A stretch of DNA of 64,000 bases from Clostridia bacterium (GCA_017421045.1 JAFQMC010000009.1:1-64000), one strand, 5' to 3'; shown: positions 53,696 through 63,589, counted from the first letter of the stretch. Translations and numbers: made by a program. Notes: generated by a model from the letters alone, not told the origin.

Positions 53696-54145
53696 TTATG
53701 AAATATACTTCTTCAATGTTGACATAAGTCTGTCTGCAGAGTCTGAATCTGTGCAGGCGATGAAAATTGTGTCGTCACCTGCGAGAGAACCTACAACAGC
53801 GGGCAGATTCATTGAGTCAATAGCTGCACAGGCGGCTGACGCCATTCCGCTGAAGGTCTTGACAACTACTATGTTCTGAGCTAAATCCACAGAGACCATA
53901 GAACCAGAGAGTATGCCGGAAAAGCCGTTTTTCACGTCAGGCTGGATTCCCGTGGGAGCTGAGTATCTGTACTTGCCGTCTATGGAATGAGACTTCTGGA
54001 GTCTGAGGGTTTTGATATCTCGGGACACTGTAGACTGAGTGACAGAGTAACCCTCTTCCTCCAGTTTCTGCAGGAGTTCCTCCTGAGTAGTGATTGGATG
54101 GATTTTAATAAGTTCTAAGATTTTTGCGTGTCTGCTAAGCTTCAA
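53696..54145 (-). CDS. argR: Arginine repressor ArgR
   Basis: Arginine-dependent repressor of arginine synthesis. 149 residues if translation starts at the TTG at 54145, which lies one base beyond the nadK stop and 8 bases after GGAAGG; the longer frame would overlap nadK. N-terminal winged helix (RHAKILELIKIHPITTQEEL and QSTVSRDIKTL) and C-terminal hexamerisation domain with the arginine site GDDTIFIACTDSDSA. Its likely target is the argGHCJBDF operon at 25-33 kb. Confidence 0.94.
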   Translation of the reverse strand: MKLSRHAKILELIKIHPITTQEELLQKLEEEGYSVTQSTVSRDIKTLRLQKSHSIDGKYRYSAPTGIQPDVKNGFSGILSGSMVSVDLAQNIVVVKTFSGMASAACAAIDSMNLPAVVGSLAGDDTIFIACTDSDSADRLMSTLKKYIS

Positions 54146-54146
54146 A

Positions 54147-54998
54147 TCAGTCACCTTCCTTGAGTTTTTCGCCTGCAAGCTTGTAGAAATTCTTGTCTTT
54201 GAGAGTGTTCATCTGCAGGGTATATCGGGATTTGCTGATACGTACCGTATCGGTGGGATCAAGCTCGACGGATACCTGACCGTCGACTGTAAGATAAGCG
54301 GTATTAGGAGAGTTACAGCTTACTGAAAGCACTGTATCATCGGGAAAAATAACAGTGCGGGCTGTGAGAGAATGAGGACACACGGGAGTGAGTTCTATGA
54401 GCTTCATACAAGGGTCAATGACGGGACCGCCTGCTGAAAGAGCATATGCAGTGGAACCTGTAGGGGTTGAAAACAGCAAACCGTCTGCTCGATAGTTGCA
54501 AATCTCTTCACCCTCTACGCAAACCTGCAGGTCGATGATACAGGACAGGGAGCCTCTGGAAATGACGGCATCGTTGACAGCAAGATAGGATTCGCTGTTG
54601 CCGTCGGAATGGATAACCGTTACATCAAGAAGCATCCGCTCACGGGTTGTATACTCCCCTGTGAGAAGTCGGGTGAGGATGTTAATCTCGGAGGGTTCTA
54701 CCTCCGCAACGTAGCCCAGATGACCCAGATTCACACCCAGAACAGGTTTTCCGCTGACTGCGGCATGGCGGGCACTGTGGATTATGGTGCCGTCTCCGCC
54801 CACGGTCACGGCACAGTCGCATAATTCAAAAAGCTCGTCTGTTGTCTGACAGAACTCTATGTTTCGATTCTCTGCAAAAGATTTTGCCTTTATTGGCATA
54901 AGCAGTGTTGCTCCTGCTTCTGAGAGAATGTTGGCTATTTCAAAGGAACAGGAGATCGCCTCCTGCTTATCAAAATTGGCTATTATTGCAATTTTCAT
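54147..54998 (-). CDS. nadK: NAD kinase
   Basis: Phosphorylates NAD to NADP. 283 residues. GGDGTIIHSARHA (ATP/polyphosphate site), NDAVISRG and TPTGSTAYALSAGGP are diagnostic. ATG 54998 overlaps the tlyA stop by one base (TAATG) with AAGGAGG upstream. Confidence 0.96.
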   Translation of the reverse strand: MKIAIIANFDKQEAISCSFEIANILSEAGATLLMPIKAKSFAENRNIEFCQTTDELFELCDCAVTVGGDGTIIHSARHAAVSGKPVLGVNLGHLGYVAEVEPSEINILTRLLTGEYTTRERMLLDVTVIHSDGNSESYLAVNDAVISRGSLSCIIDLQVCVEGEEICNYRADGLLFSTPTGSTAYALSAGGPVIDPCMKLIELTPVCPHSLTARTVIFPDDTVLSVSCNSPNTAYLTVDGQVSVELDPTDTVRISKSRYTLQMNTLKDKNFYKLAGEKLKEGD

Positions 54999-55813
54999 TA
55001 CTTCTGCGCCTCCTTGTCAAGTTCAAGGTGGGATGCATCGGCAAGAGCTGCGGGAGTTACATCACAGAGGAGTGACGGCTCGTCGCTTCTGCGGATATAT
55101 ATGAGGTACTCGATGTTGCCCTCGGGACCTTTCACGGGAGAATAGTCCAGTGCAAGCACATCAAATCCGCACTCAAGACAGAAGTCGCGGATTGTCTCGA
55201 TAACCTCAGTATGTACTGATTTATCACGGACAACGCCTTTTTTTCCTACTTTGCCTCTGCCTGCTTCAAACTGGGGCTTTATAAGGCACACACCGCAACC
55301 CTCTGAGGAAAGGAGGGGTCTTACAACAGGCAGGATGAGTTTGAGCGATATGAAAGATACATCCACAGAAAAGAAATCGATGGTGTCTTCAATCATATCC
55401 GGTGTCACCTTGCGGAAATTGGTACGCTCCATATTGACGACACGCTCATCGTTGCGAAGTTTCCAGGCGAGCTGTCCGTAGCCTACATCAATGGAGTAGA
55501 CTTTTCTTGCGCCGTTTTGAAGCATACAGTCGGTGAAACCGCCAGTGGATGCACCGATATCCATTGCGGTCACATCCTGCAAATCCAGAGAAAAGGCGGT
55601 GACGGCTTTTTCAAGCTTGAGTCCGCCACGGCTCACGTATCTGAGCGCAGGACCTCTGACCTCTAAATCACAGTCCTCTTCGTAGGTAGAACCGCACTTG
55701 TCGGCCTTCTGGTTATTAACATACACGAGACCCGCCATTATAACCGCCTTGGCTTTTTCGCGGCTTTCGGCAAGTCCTTTTTCGTATACAAGTACATCAA
55801 GTCGTTTCTTCAT
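54998..55813 (-). CDS. tlyA: TlyA-family rRNA methyltransferase
   Basis: 271 residues. N-terminal S4 domain (MKKRLDVLVYEKGLAESREKAKAVI) and FtsJ-like methyltransferase with SAM motif DIGASTGGFTDCML. TlyA methylates 2'-hydroxyls in 16S/23S rRNA in some species; Firmicutes homologues (YqxC) are less well characterised. Conserved location between dxs and nadK. Confidence 0.93.
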   Translation of the reverse strand: MKKRLDVLVYEKGLAESREKAKAVIMAGLVYVNNQKADKCGSTYEEDCDLEVRGPALRYVSRGGLKLEKAVTAFSLDLQDVTAMDIGASTGGFTDCMLQNGARKVYSIDVGYGQLAWKLRNDERVVNMERTNFRKVTPDMIEDTIDFFSVDVSFISLKLILPVVRPLLSSEGCGVCLIKPQFEAGRGKVGKKGVVRDKSVHTEVIETIRDFCLECGFDVLALDYSPVKGPEGNIEYLIYIRRSDEPSLLCDVTPAALADASHLELDKEAQK

Positions 55814-55829
55814 AATAAAAAAACTCCGG

Positions 55830-57689
55830 TTATTTTCTCATTATTGAGTACATTCCCTCTGCATCCAGCTTGAGAGCATGGAGTGCAACAGAATCCTTGG
55901 AATGAGGAATGAAGATATCCTCTATGGCGGTTATACGATAATTTCCGCTGAAACCAAGCTTCATAATATCAGACTCAAAACACTCGGCGATTCCGCCTGA
56001 ACGCATTCCCTCTTCAAAGAAATGAACACGTCTGAATCCGGATGCAAAACGTGCTGCATCAGGGTCGATGGGTTTGATTCTGCAGAGTTTGAGGATGCAG
56101 GCTTCTATCCCCACATCACGAAGCATTTCCTTTGCCTTGCACGCCTCGGCAAAAAGTCTGCCGTAGGTTACTATGAGACGTGAAGCGTTGGGGTTGCCGT
56201 ATATGGTGAAATTAATGTTGGAATCGGTGAAGTCCGCAGGCCGTGCAGGTTCATTACCTCGGGGATAACGGACGGCGGTGAGACCCGTGCAATCGTTGAC
56301 AGCGGATGCAAGAGAACATCTCAGCTCGTCGAAATAGCATGGTGAAAAGATGGTGGTGTTAGGAATTGAATTCAGGATGGATACATCGAAAACACCCTGA
56401 TGGGTTTCTCCGTCCTCGCCTACTATTCCTGCACGGTCAACACCCAGAACAAGATGAAGATCCTGCACCGCCGCATCGTGGACAAGCTGGTCGTAGGCTC
56501 GCTGAAGGAAGCTGGAATAAACAGCAAAAACAGGCATCATATCCTGAGATGCAAGTCCTGAAGCGAAGGTGACGGCATGCTCCTCGGCGATACCAACGTC
56601 GAAGAATCTGTCACGATAGAGTCGGGAAAACTCCGTGAGTCCTGTTCCAACCTTCATGGCGGCGGTGATTGCACAGAGCTTGTCATTTTCCTTTGCAAGG
56701 GAACACATTGTCTCGCCGAAGCACTTGCTATAGGAATCAGAATGTGACAGAGGTTCGCCGGTGTCGATATCGAATCTGCCGATGCCGTGGAAACTCTTGG
56801 GGTCATTTTCGGCAGGTCTGTAGCCCTTTCCTTTGATAGTCACTGCATGGATAAGTACGGGTTTGTTGGTGTACTTTGCAGCTTCCAGTGCATTGAGCAC
56901 TTCCTCAATATCGTGGCCATCCACGGGACCGTAGTAAGCGAAGCCGAAATTCTCAAAAAGATTGGTTTTGTATATTTTCTTTTTAAGCCAGTTTTTAAAG
57001 CGTGTGAGACCATTGACAAAGGGTGCACCCACAAGAGGTACCTTCGTAAGCACACGCTCCATTCCGCTCTTGGCATTTAGGTACCAAGGGCTGATACGGA
57101 TGCCTGTGAGGTGTTTAGGGATAGCACCTACATTTTTAGAAATTGACATCTTGTTATCGTTGAGGATAACAATGAAGTTGCGTTTGAATCTGCCTGCATT
57201 GTTAAGACCCTCAAAGGCAAGACCGCCTGTGAGAGAACCGTCTCCGATAAAGGCGATTGTGTGGCTGTTGTCGCCTTTGAGCTGTTTTGCCTTGGCGATA
57301 CCTAATGCGGCAGAAATGGAGGTACTGCTGTGACCTGCACCGAAGGCATCACACGCGCTTTCGTAGCGTCGAGGAAAACCCGAGAGTCCTCCTGTGCGGC
57401 GGATGGTGTCGATTCGGTCATATCTGCCTGTGAGCATTTTGTGGGTGTAGCATTGATGGCCTACATCCCAGACGATGCTGTCTCGCGGGCAATCGAACAC
57501 ATAGTGCATGGCGACAGTAAGCTCTACCACACCTAAATTAGGTGCAAGATGACCGCCGTTTTCAGACACGGTGTGAATGAGCTTGCGACGTATCTCCTCA
57601 CAGAGAGCAGGAAGCTCTGAGACCTGAAGTTTCTTGAGGTCATCAGGGGATTTTATATTTTCAAGCATTGGGTAGTTATTATTATCCAT
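55830..57689 (-). CDS. dxs: 1-deoxy-D-xylulose-5-phosphate synthase
   Basis: First enzyme of the MEP isoprenoid pathway; thiamine-diphosphate-dependent. 619 residues. N-terminal APNLGVVELTVAMHYVF and VWDVGHQCYTHK, TPP/Mg motif GDGSLTGGLAFEGLNNAG, EEHAVTFASGLA with the catalytic glutamate, and GVDRAGIVGEDGETHQG. 44 bases after ispA; GAGGAA before ATG 57689. Confidence 0.97.
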   Translation of the reverse strand: MDNNNYPMLENIKSPDDLKKLQVSELPALCEEIRRKLIHTVSENGGHLAPNLGVVELTVAMHYVFDCPRDSIVWDVGHQCYTHKMLTGRYDRIDTIRRTGGLSGFPRRYESACDAFGAGHSSTSISAALGIAKAKQLKGDNSHTIAFIGDGSLTGGLAFEGLNNAGRFKRNFIVILNDNKMSISKNVGAIPKHLTGIRISPWYLNAKSGMERVLTKVPLVGAPFVNGLTRFKNWLKKKIYKTNLFENFGFAYYGPVDGHDIEEVLNALEAAKYTNKPVLIHAVTIKGKGYRPAENDPKSFHGIGRFDIDTGEPLSHSDSYSKCFGETMCSLAKENDKLCAITAAMKVGTGLTEFSRLYRDRFFDVGIAEEHAVTFASGLASQDMMPVFAVYSSFLQRAYDQLVHDAAVQDLHLVLGVDRAGIVGEDGETHQGVFDVSILNSIPNTTIFSPCYFDELRCSLASAVNDCTGLTAVRYPRGNEPARPADFTDSNINFTIYGNPNASRLIVTYGRLFAEACKAKEMLRDVGIEACILKLCRIKPIDPDAARFASGFRRVHFFEEGMRSGGIAECFESDIMKLGFSGNYRITAIEDIFIPHSKDSVALHALKLDAEGMYSIMRK

Positions 57690-57733
57690 ATAAAGTTCCT
57701 CGGTGGTACCGAATGTTTTGAGTTAAGGTTTTG

Positions 57734-58654
57734 TCAGTTGCGTCTTTTTGAAAGTTTTGTTGCGAAGTCGCGAAGGAACGAACTGTCTCCATCAAAGGCA
57801 TCGAGAGCGGTAAGGGCTTCTGCTGTGAGGGAATCTGCACGACGCAGACACTCTTCAACCCCTAAAAGAGATACCATTGTGGACTTATCATTGTCGGCAT
57901 CGGAGTTCACGGGTTTTCCAAGCTCTTCGGTGGTGGAGGTTACATCCAGCACATCGTCTACAATCTGGAAAGCCAGACCGATACACTCAGCATATTTTTC
58001 GGCGGCGGCGAGCTTTTCGCTGTCGGCACCTGCCACGATGCAACCCATAAGGCACGCGGCCTTGATGAGGGCACTTGTCTTTAGCAGGTGAATCTTTGAA
58101 ACAACACTTTCGTCTGCGTGCTTGTCCTCATACTCAAGGTCTATGACCTGACCGCCTACCATTCCGTCTGCACCGCAGTAGTTTGCGAGCGTGAAAGCAG
58201 CTGTGGCGGCGGCTTTTGCGTCGCATCTGCTGAGGGTATCCTCACAGAGCATAATCTCAAAAGCCAGACTCTGCAGGGCGTCTCCTGCAAGAAGTGCAGT
58301 ATCTTCGGAAAATGCGATGTGATTTGAGGGTTGTCCGCGACGCATATCGTCGTTGTCCATACAGGGCAGGTCATCGTGGATAAGAGAGTATGTGTGGATA
58401 AGCTCAACACCGCAGGCAAAGGGCACTGCAGAAGCAGGGTCACCACCGCAAAGCTTGCAGAATTCAAGGGTGAGCAGCGGACGGACACGCTTGCCTCCTG
58501 CACTGACAGAGTAACGCATAGACTGCCAGAGCTTGTCATAATGCTCATCTTCTCCGCTGAGATACCTTTTGAGTGAATTCTCAATAAGCTCTGAGAAAGA
58601 AAGATCCGCACTTACTATGTCGCTTATATTGAGTCGGTCAGAAGATACTATCAT
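57734..58654 (-). CDS. ispA: Polyprenyl diphosphate synthase (farnesyl diphosphate synthase)
   Basis: Condenses IPP with allylic diphosphates, probably to C15. 306 residues from ATG 58654, which has GGAGG 7 bases upstream. First aspartate-rich motif DDLPCMDNDDMRRG and second DDVLD. The insertion in the first motif (DDLPxMDxDxxRRG) is the bacterial FPPS/GGPPS type. Together with dxs and ispE it supplies undecaprenyl carriers. Confidence 0.94.
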   Translation of the reverse strand: MIVSSDRLNISDIVSADLSFSELIENSLKRYLSGEDEHYDKLWQSMRYSVSAGGKRVRPLLTLEFCKLCGGDPASAVPFACGVELIHTYSLIHDDLPCMDNDDMRRGQPSNHIAFSEDTALLAGDALQSLAFEIMLCEDTLSRCDAKAAATAAFTLANYCGADGMVGGQVIDLEYEDKHADESVVSKIHLLKTSALIKAACLMGCIVAGADSEKLAAAEKYAECIGLAFQIVDDVLDVTSTTEELGKPVNSDADNDKSTMVSLLGVEECLRRADSLTAEALTALDAFDGDSSFLRDFATKLSKRRN

Positions 58655-58656
58655 AT

Positions 58657-58902
58657 TCAATCCTCCAACTTAGGCAGAATCTCTGCCATTTTTGCATTGA
58701 GGTCCTTAATCTTCTCGGCTGATGTGCTCAGATATTCTGAGCAGTAGGTATAGTACTGAAAAGCTTCCTTGTAGACTTCGATAAGCTCGTCGAAGGTACC
58801 TTCGTTACGCTCGAGAATTCCGATGAGCTCGGTGAGTTTTCCCACCGCTGTTTCGTAACTCATATCTTTGAATTTATCGTTGATTGATGCTTTTTCGCTC
58901 AT
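58657..58902 (-). CDS. xseB: Exodeoxyribonuclease VII small subunit
   Basis: 81 residues, helical. The family pattern SYETAVGKLTELIGILERNEGTFDELIEVYKEA is clear. It should pair with the large catalytic subunit XseA, which normally lies directly upstream but is not in this window; the gene before it is whiA. Start ATG 58902 follows GGAGAG. Confidence 0.92.
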   Translation of the reverse strand: MSEKASINDKFKDMSYETAVGKLTELIGILERNEGTFDELIEVYKEAFQYYTYCSEYLSTSAEKIKDLNAKMAEILPKLED

Positions 58903-58926
58903 ATTTATCTCTCCGATTCTTTAGTT

Positions 58927-59856
58927 TTATTCGCTGTCTTTGTCAACGCCTGCAAGCTCCATGATCTTCATGAGTCTGTGGTTGACACCTGAGCGACTTA
59001 TGGGAGGGTCAAGAAGGGCGCCTAAATCCCGAAGTGACAGCTCGGGATTGTCTTTTCTCAGGACTGCGATCTCGTAAAGCTGAGCAGGAAGTGAGGAAAG
59101 TCCCACGGTTGCTTCCAGCTTCTCGATGGCTGAGAGCTGTTTTGCTGCGGCTGTGGCGGTTTTGGCGATATTGGCAAGGTCGGAATTTGTGCGACGGTTT
59201 GCCATATTACGCATTTGCTTATAGGCTTTTGCGTTCATAATGTCCATAGCGCCTGAGGGTGCGCCCATATATGTAAGCAGGTCTGTAATCTGCTCGCTGT
59301 CCTTGAGATAGACAACGTATGAACCACTGCGAAGAATTGTCTTTGGAGTGAGATTGCACTCCTCTATCTCAGAAAGCAGTGTGCACAGATCGGTGCAGAG
59401 ATTTTTATAGGCGGCACAGAACTCCAGGTGATAGTTCTTCTGAGGGTCGTTGACCGAACCGCAGGACATAAAAGCTCCTCTGAGAAAAGCCGACACGCAC
59501 ATATCGTCGTCAATGTTGGCACGATTTATGCGAAGGCTGGGGCTTGTGCTTATATGTCCGAAGGCAGAATATATCCGCTCACATTCATCCGGCAGAATCA
59601 GGCTGACTGTATGAAGATTGATAAAATCACGATTTGGCTTTAAGACAGACTGCTTCTCGATAACGGGAGTAAAAAGCTTATTTGCAAGGGTTATGTACCG
59701 CTCGGCAACGCTTATGGACTCGGTTTTGAGTTTTATCTCGCTGTGAGAAAAACGTCTTGAAAACAGCATCATACCATAAAGCTCAGCGAAATCCTGACTA
59801 TAAGCCTCCGTATTGTTTTTTGACAATTCTTTTTTTACATCATGGGCAAAGGACAC
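58927..59856 (-). CDS. whiA: Sporulation/division regulator WhiA
   Basis: 309 residues. N-terminal LAGLIDADG-homing-endonuclease-like domain (about 1-190) and C-terminal helix-turn-helix with LSLRDLGALLDPPISRSGVNHRL. WhiA controls sporulation genes in actinomycetes and cell division or chromosome segregation in Firmicutes. GTG 59856 is the start, preceded by GAGGAGGCG. It follows rapZ, but the usual yvcK gene between them is missing. Confidence 0.94.
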   Translation of the reverse strand: MSFAHDVKKELSKNNTEAYSQDFAELYGMMLFSRRFSHSEIKLKTESISVAERYITLANKLFTPVIEKQSVLKPNRDFINLHTVSLILPDECERIYSAFGHISTSPSLRINRANIDDDMCVSAFLRGAFMSCGSVNDPQKNYHLEFCAAYKNLCTDLCTLLSEIEECNLTPKTILRSGSYVVYLKDSEQITDLLTYMGAPSGAMDIMNAKAYKQMRNMANRRTNSDLANIAKTATAAAKQLSAIEKLEATVGLSSLPAQLYEIAVLRKDNPELSLRDLGALLDPPISRSGVNHRLMKIMELAGVDKDSE

Positions 59857-59903
59857 TGTTTTCGCCTCCTCGGATTTTGTTAAATGTATTTGTGAAAAAA
59901 GCT

Positions 59904-60770
59904 TTATGCTTTCCAGATGTCACGATGTTGGAGTGTTGACTTCTGTCCGATTTCGATGAAATGGCTGTTGAGAAGTCGGGCAAGGGTCACACTGCGGTGT
60001 TTGCCTCCTGTGCAACCAACGGCAACAACCAGCTCGCTCTTGCCCTCGCCCCTGTAAAGAGGAACGGAATAATCAAGAAGTGCCAGGAGCTTTTCCACGT
60101 AGGTCTGGGTCTCGGGGAATTTCATAACGTATTCCCTGACGGACTCGTCAAGACCTGTCAGCTCCTTGAGCTCTTTGACGTAGTAGGGATTCGGCAGACA
60201 GCGCACATCAAAAAGCAAATCTGCCTCCAGCGGGATTCCGTACTTAAATCCGAAGGACAGGCAGGTGATGATAAATCCCTCGCCGGGATCACCTGAAAAC
60301 ATAGTTGTGACACGTTCTTTGAGCTGTTTGAGCGCCATATAGGAGGTGTCGATAATATAATCGGCATGAGCCTTGAAGGGTTTCATCAGCTCTTTTTCAA
60401 GCTTTACTGCATCCTCGGTGGTAGCACCGCCGAAGCTCTCTGCAAGAGGATGTTTTCTTCTTGTCTCTTTGTAGCGGATAAGAAGCACATCGCTCTTTGC
60501 ATCCAGGAACAGCACCTTGTACTTTCTGCCATCGGCGTTGAATTTTCGGAACTCCTCGAAGAGGCTGTCAAAAACCTCGCCTCCGCGGACATCGACTACA
60601 ACCGCTACACGCTTCATTCGGGAGTCGCTGGATTTTTCGCACAGATCCCAGAAGGTGGACAGAAGCTGAGGAGGAATATTGTCAACGCAATAGAAGCCGA
60701 TATCTTCCAAAGCTCTCAGGGCATGGGATTTACCTGCGCCCGAAAGTCCTGTGATAATAATAAATTCCAT
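59904..60770 (-). CDS. rapZ: RNase adapter/nucleotide-binding protein RapZ (YvcJ)
   Basis: 288 residues from ATG 60770. Walker A TGLSGAGKS at about 8-16, KRVAVVVDVRG Walker B region, and C-terminal domain with VAVGCTGGKHRSVTLA, which binds small RNA or glucosamine 6-phosphate in enteric RapZ. Gram-positive function is less certain. GGAGCG upstream. Between murB and whiA. Confidence 0.94.
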   Translation of the reverse strand: MEFIIITGLSGAGKSHALRALEDIGFYCVDNIPPQLLSTFWDLCEKSSDSRMKRVAVVVDVRGGEVFDSLFEEFRKFNADGRKYKVLFLDAKSDVLLIRYKETRRKHPLAESFGGATTEDAVKLEKELMKPFKAHADYIIDTSYMALKQLKERVTTMFSGDPGEGFIITCLSFGFKYGIPLEADLLFDVRCLPNPYYVKELKELTGLDESVREYVMKFPETQTYVEKLLALLDYSVPLYRGEGKSELVVAVGCTGGKHRSVTLARLLNSHFIEIGQKSTLQHRDIWKA

Positions 60771-60800
60771 AGTACCGCTCCTTTTCAAATAGAGTGTAAA

Positions 60801-61700
60801 TCAAAGGCGGATTATCTCCCGCTCTAAGGTGTAGCCGGTCTCGTCTTTGACGGTTTTCTGCACCAAAGCCACAAGGTCCATTACATCCTGACAGGTGGCA
60901 CCGCCTTTGTTGATAATAAAGCCTGAGTGCTTTTCGCTTACCTGCGCACCGCCGACACACTCGCCCTTGAGTCCGCACTGCTCTATAAGAGCGCCTGCAA
61001 AGGCTCCCTCGGGACGCTTGAACACACTGCCTGCAGAGGGAAACTCCAGAGGCTGTTTGGTGACTCGGCGGTTCATGAAATCATCCATGCGGGACTTGAT
61101 TTCTGATTTGTCGTCGTTGTGAAGTGAAAACTCCGCAGAGAGGATAATGCAATCGTTGGTTTTATATATGCTGTGGCGGTAGGACAGCTCAAGGGTATGA
61201 GCAGGGACGGTCTCTACCTTTCCGTCGGGAGTCAGGTGAGTGACAGAAGTGATGACGTCTTTCATCTCTCCGCCGTAGGCACCTGCATTCATAAACACTG
61301 CTCCGCCTACGGTACCGGGTATGCCGAAAGCAAACTCCAGACCTGAGAGGGATTCGTTCAGGGCATAGGTGCAAAGCTTTGAAAGCGTAGTGCCTGCACC
61401 GCAGGTGATTGTATTTTCTTTGTGAGAAATATCTTTGAATTCTCCTGCCAGACGTATCACAGCTTTGCGAAGTCCTGCGTCGTTTACAAGCAGATTGCTT
61501 CCGTTGCCGATGAGCATATACTCTATCGAAAACTCTCTGCACAGGTCAATGACTGACCTCAGCTCCCCTACACTGTTGACGGTGATGTAGTAGTCGGAAG
61601 GACCGCCTATGCGGAAGGTGGTGTGATCTTTCATAGGTACATCTGTCTGACAGATGATACCGCTTTTGGTTATCTCTGATAAAAAGTCTTGGTTTATCAT
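60801..61700 (-). CDS. murB: UDP-N-acetylenolpyruvoylglucosamine reductase
   Basis: FAD enzyme that makes UDP-MurNAc for peptidoglycan. 299 residues, type II MurB as in Gram-positives. FAD domain YMLIGNGSNLLVND and AFGIPGTVGGAVFMNAGAYGGE, catalytic serine in FPSAGSVFKRPEG, and VSEKHSGFIINKGGAT. GGAGG before ATG 61700. Confidence 0.96.
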   Translation of the reverse strand: MINQDFLSEITKSGIICQTDVPMKDHTTFRIGGPSDYYITVNSVGELRSVIDLCREFSIEYMLIGNGSNLLVNDAGLRKAVIRLAGEFKDISHKENTITCGAGTTLSKLCTYALNESLSGLEFAFGIPGTVGGAVFMNAGAYGGEMKDVITSVTHLTPDGKVETVPAHTLELSYRHSIYKTNDCIILSAEFSLHNDDKSEIKSRMDDFMNRRVTKQPLEFPSAGSVFKRPEGAFAGALIEQCGLKGECVGGAQVSEKHSGFIINKGGATCQDVMDLVALVQKTVKDETGYTLEREIIRL

Positions 61701-61711
61701 AAAACCTCCGA

Positions 61712-62434
61712 TTATTCGAGAGGAATGTTCATCTCGGATAAATATTTGTTGAAGTTACGGATGCTTGAATTCACCACAAGTTCCTCGGGGAAGTTTATCT
61801 CCTCGAGCATTGCTATCGCCTCCTGCGCTCTGCCAAGCTGTGTAACAAAGTGGGCATCGGTGTCAACCGACACTCGGCAGGAGTGCTTCATACAAAGCTT
61901 TGCAATTTCAATGCAGTTGGGGACAAAATCGGGCTTGTGTTTGATTGAAGCATTGTTAATTTCTATGAGCTTACCCTTGTGAGCAAACTCTTTGATAACG
62001 GTTTCGTAGTCGTATTTGAAATACGGCGAACCTGAATGGGCGATCATATTGATGTGAGGATTCCGAGCCATCTGCATATATGCGGCAGTGCAAGCCTCCA
62101 CCGACACTGTGTCCTTGTATGTGGGCATATGCAAAGATGCAATGCAGAAGTCAAGATTTGAAAGCACGCTGTCATCTGCATCCAGATTGCCCAAGCTGTC
62201 GGTGATGTTTGCCTCTATTCCCTTGAGAACACGGACACCCTCGTAAACTCTCGGGATAGCGTGAAGGTTCATAAAGTAGTAGGGATGCGGTGTGCCGTGC
62301 ATGGACTCTCCGTGGTCGGTAATCGCAAAAGCGTGAAGTCCCGTGCGAGCCGCCTCGTGAATCATCTCAAGGGCTGTAGCATATGCGTGAACGGATGCTA
62401 CGGTATGGGTATGAAGGTCTGCTACAATCTTCAT
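61712..62434 (-). CDS. PHP-domain phosphoesterase (YcdX-like)
   Basis: 240 residues from ATG 62434, overlapping the hprK stop (TGATG). Metal-binding PHP motifs: ADLHTHT at the N-terminus, FAITDHGESM, IASLHMP, IAHSG and VSVDTDAHF. YcdX-type members are trinuclear-zinc phosphatases; the substrate is unknown. It lies between hprK and murB, a frequent neighbour there in Clostridia. Confidence 0.88.
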   Translation of the reverse strand: MKIVADLHTHTVASVHAYATALEMIHEAARTGLHAFAITDHGESMHGTPHPYYFMNLHAIPRVYEGVRVLKGIEANITDSLGNLDADDSVLSNLDFCIASLHMPTYKDTVSVEACTAAYMQMARNPHINMIAHSGSPYFKYDYETVIKEFAHKGKLIEINNASIKHKPDFVPNCIEIAKLCMKHSCRVSVDTDAHFVTQLGRAQEAIAMLEEINFPEELVVNSSIRNFNKYLSEMNIPLE

Positions 62435-63405
62435 CAGAGATCCCATCCTGTCTCAACCTTTTTGTCCTGAATGGTTTCTTCGCTCACATCCATACCAAGG
62501 CTCTGCAGAAGCTCCTGAGCCGCATTGTAACCCATCTTCTTCTGGCGGTTATTCATAGCGGCAACCTCGATGATGATTGCAAGGTTTCTGCCGGGTTTTA
62601 CGGGAATGGTCATAATAGGAACCTGTATACCCATAATCTCTGTATAGGTGTTGTCCATACCGATACGGTCGTAGACCTTCTCGCTGTCCCACTGCTCCAT
62701 GTTGATGACCATATCAATCTTCTCGGTGAGCTTAACAGCACCCATACCGAAGATTCGGCGGGCGTTGATGATGCCGATACCGCGAAGCTCGATGAAGTGT
62801 CGGATATTCTCCGGAGAAGAACCTACCAACGTACGGTTTGAAACACGGCGGATTTCCACGGCATCGTCGGCAATTAGACGATGACCTCTCTTGATAAGCT
62901 CGATTGCGATTTCGGATTTACCGACACCGCTGTCGCCTATGAGAAGCACACCTTCGCCGTATACTTCAACAAGAACTCCGTGGCGGGTAATGCGGGGTGC
63001 AAGCTCTGCACTGAGGAAAGTAATGAGAGATGCAGAGATTGTCGAGGTTGTCTCCACTGAGCGGAGTATGGGCACCGCGTTTGCCTTTGCAGACTTTACG
63101 ATCGCCTCTGTGGGAGGAAGATTCCTTGCAATGATGATTGCAGGAGGACGCTTGCAAAACAGCTTATTGATAATCTCGTACTGCTTTTCATCATCAAACT
63201 GCTCCAGATATGAATACTCAGTGTTGCCGAATATCATGATTCGTGTCTCGTCGAAAAACTCCATGTAGCCTGTAAGTTCCAGACCCGGGCGGTCAATATC
63301 CTTGGTGACTATGTCGATCTCTTCGGGTTCACAGGGCATATAGAAAGGCTCCAGCGCACTCTCTTTGATTATCTTGGCAAGAGAAACAGAAAACTCTGCA
63401 CCCAT
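62434..63405 (-). CDS. hprK: HPr kinase/phosphorylase
   Basis: Phosphorylates Ser46 of HPr according to fructose bisphosphate and phosphate, controlling carbon catabolite repression. 323 residues from ATG 63405 with GAGGTG 6 bases upstream. N-terminal MurF-like domain, Walker A GDSGVGKS at 157-164, and the signature ELRGIGIINARRIFG. The frame is open for a further 188 codons upstream, but that part is Ile/Met rich, overlaps the promoter region and is rejected. Confidence 0.95.
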   Translation of the reverse strand: MGAEFSVSLAKIIKESALEPFYMPCEPEEIDIVTKDIDRPGLELTGYMEFFDETRIMIFGNTEYSYLEQFDDEKQYEIINKLFCKRPPAIIIARNLPPTEAIVKSAKANAVPILRSVETTSTISASLITFLSAELAPRITRHGVLVEVYGEGVLLIGDSGVGKSEIAIELIKRGHRLIADDAVEIRRVSNRTLVGSSPENIRHFIELRGIGIINARRIFGMGAVKLTEKIDMVINMEQWDSEKVYDRIGMDNTYTEIMGIQVPIMTIPVKPGRNLAIIIEVAAMNNRQKKMGYNAAQELLQSLGMDVSEETIQDKKVETGWDL

Positions 63406-63589
63406 AAATAACACCTCTTTCTCTGAATTTATATTAATATGAAAAAATAATACAATTATGGATATACTTATACGTTGTTTATTATAACTCAAACCGATGC
63501 AAATTAAAAGGGGTTTTAAGAAAAATATGCAAATAATATGCAAAAAATGAATTGATTCTTTCAGGAAATTTCTCCGCGGAATTATCTGT

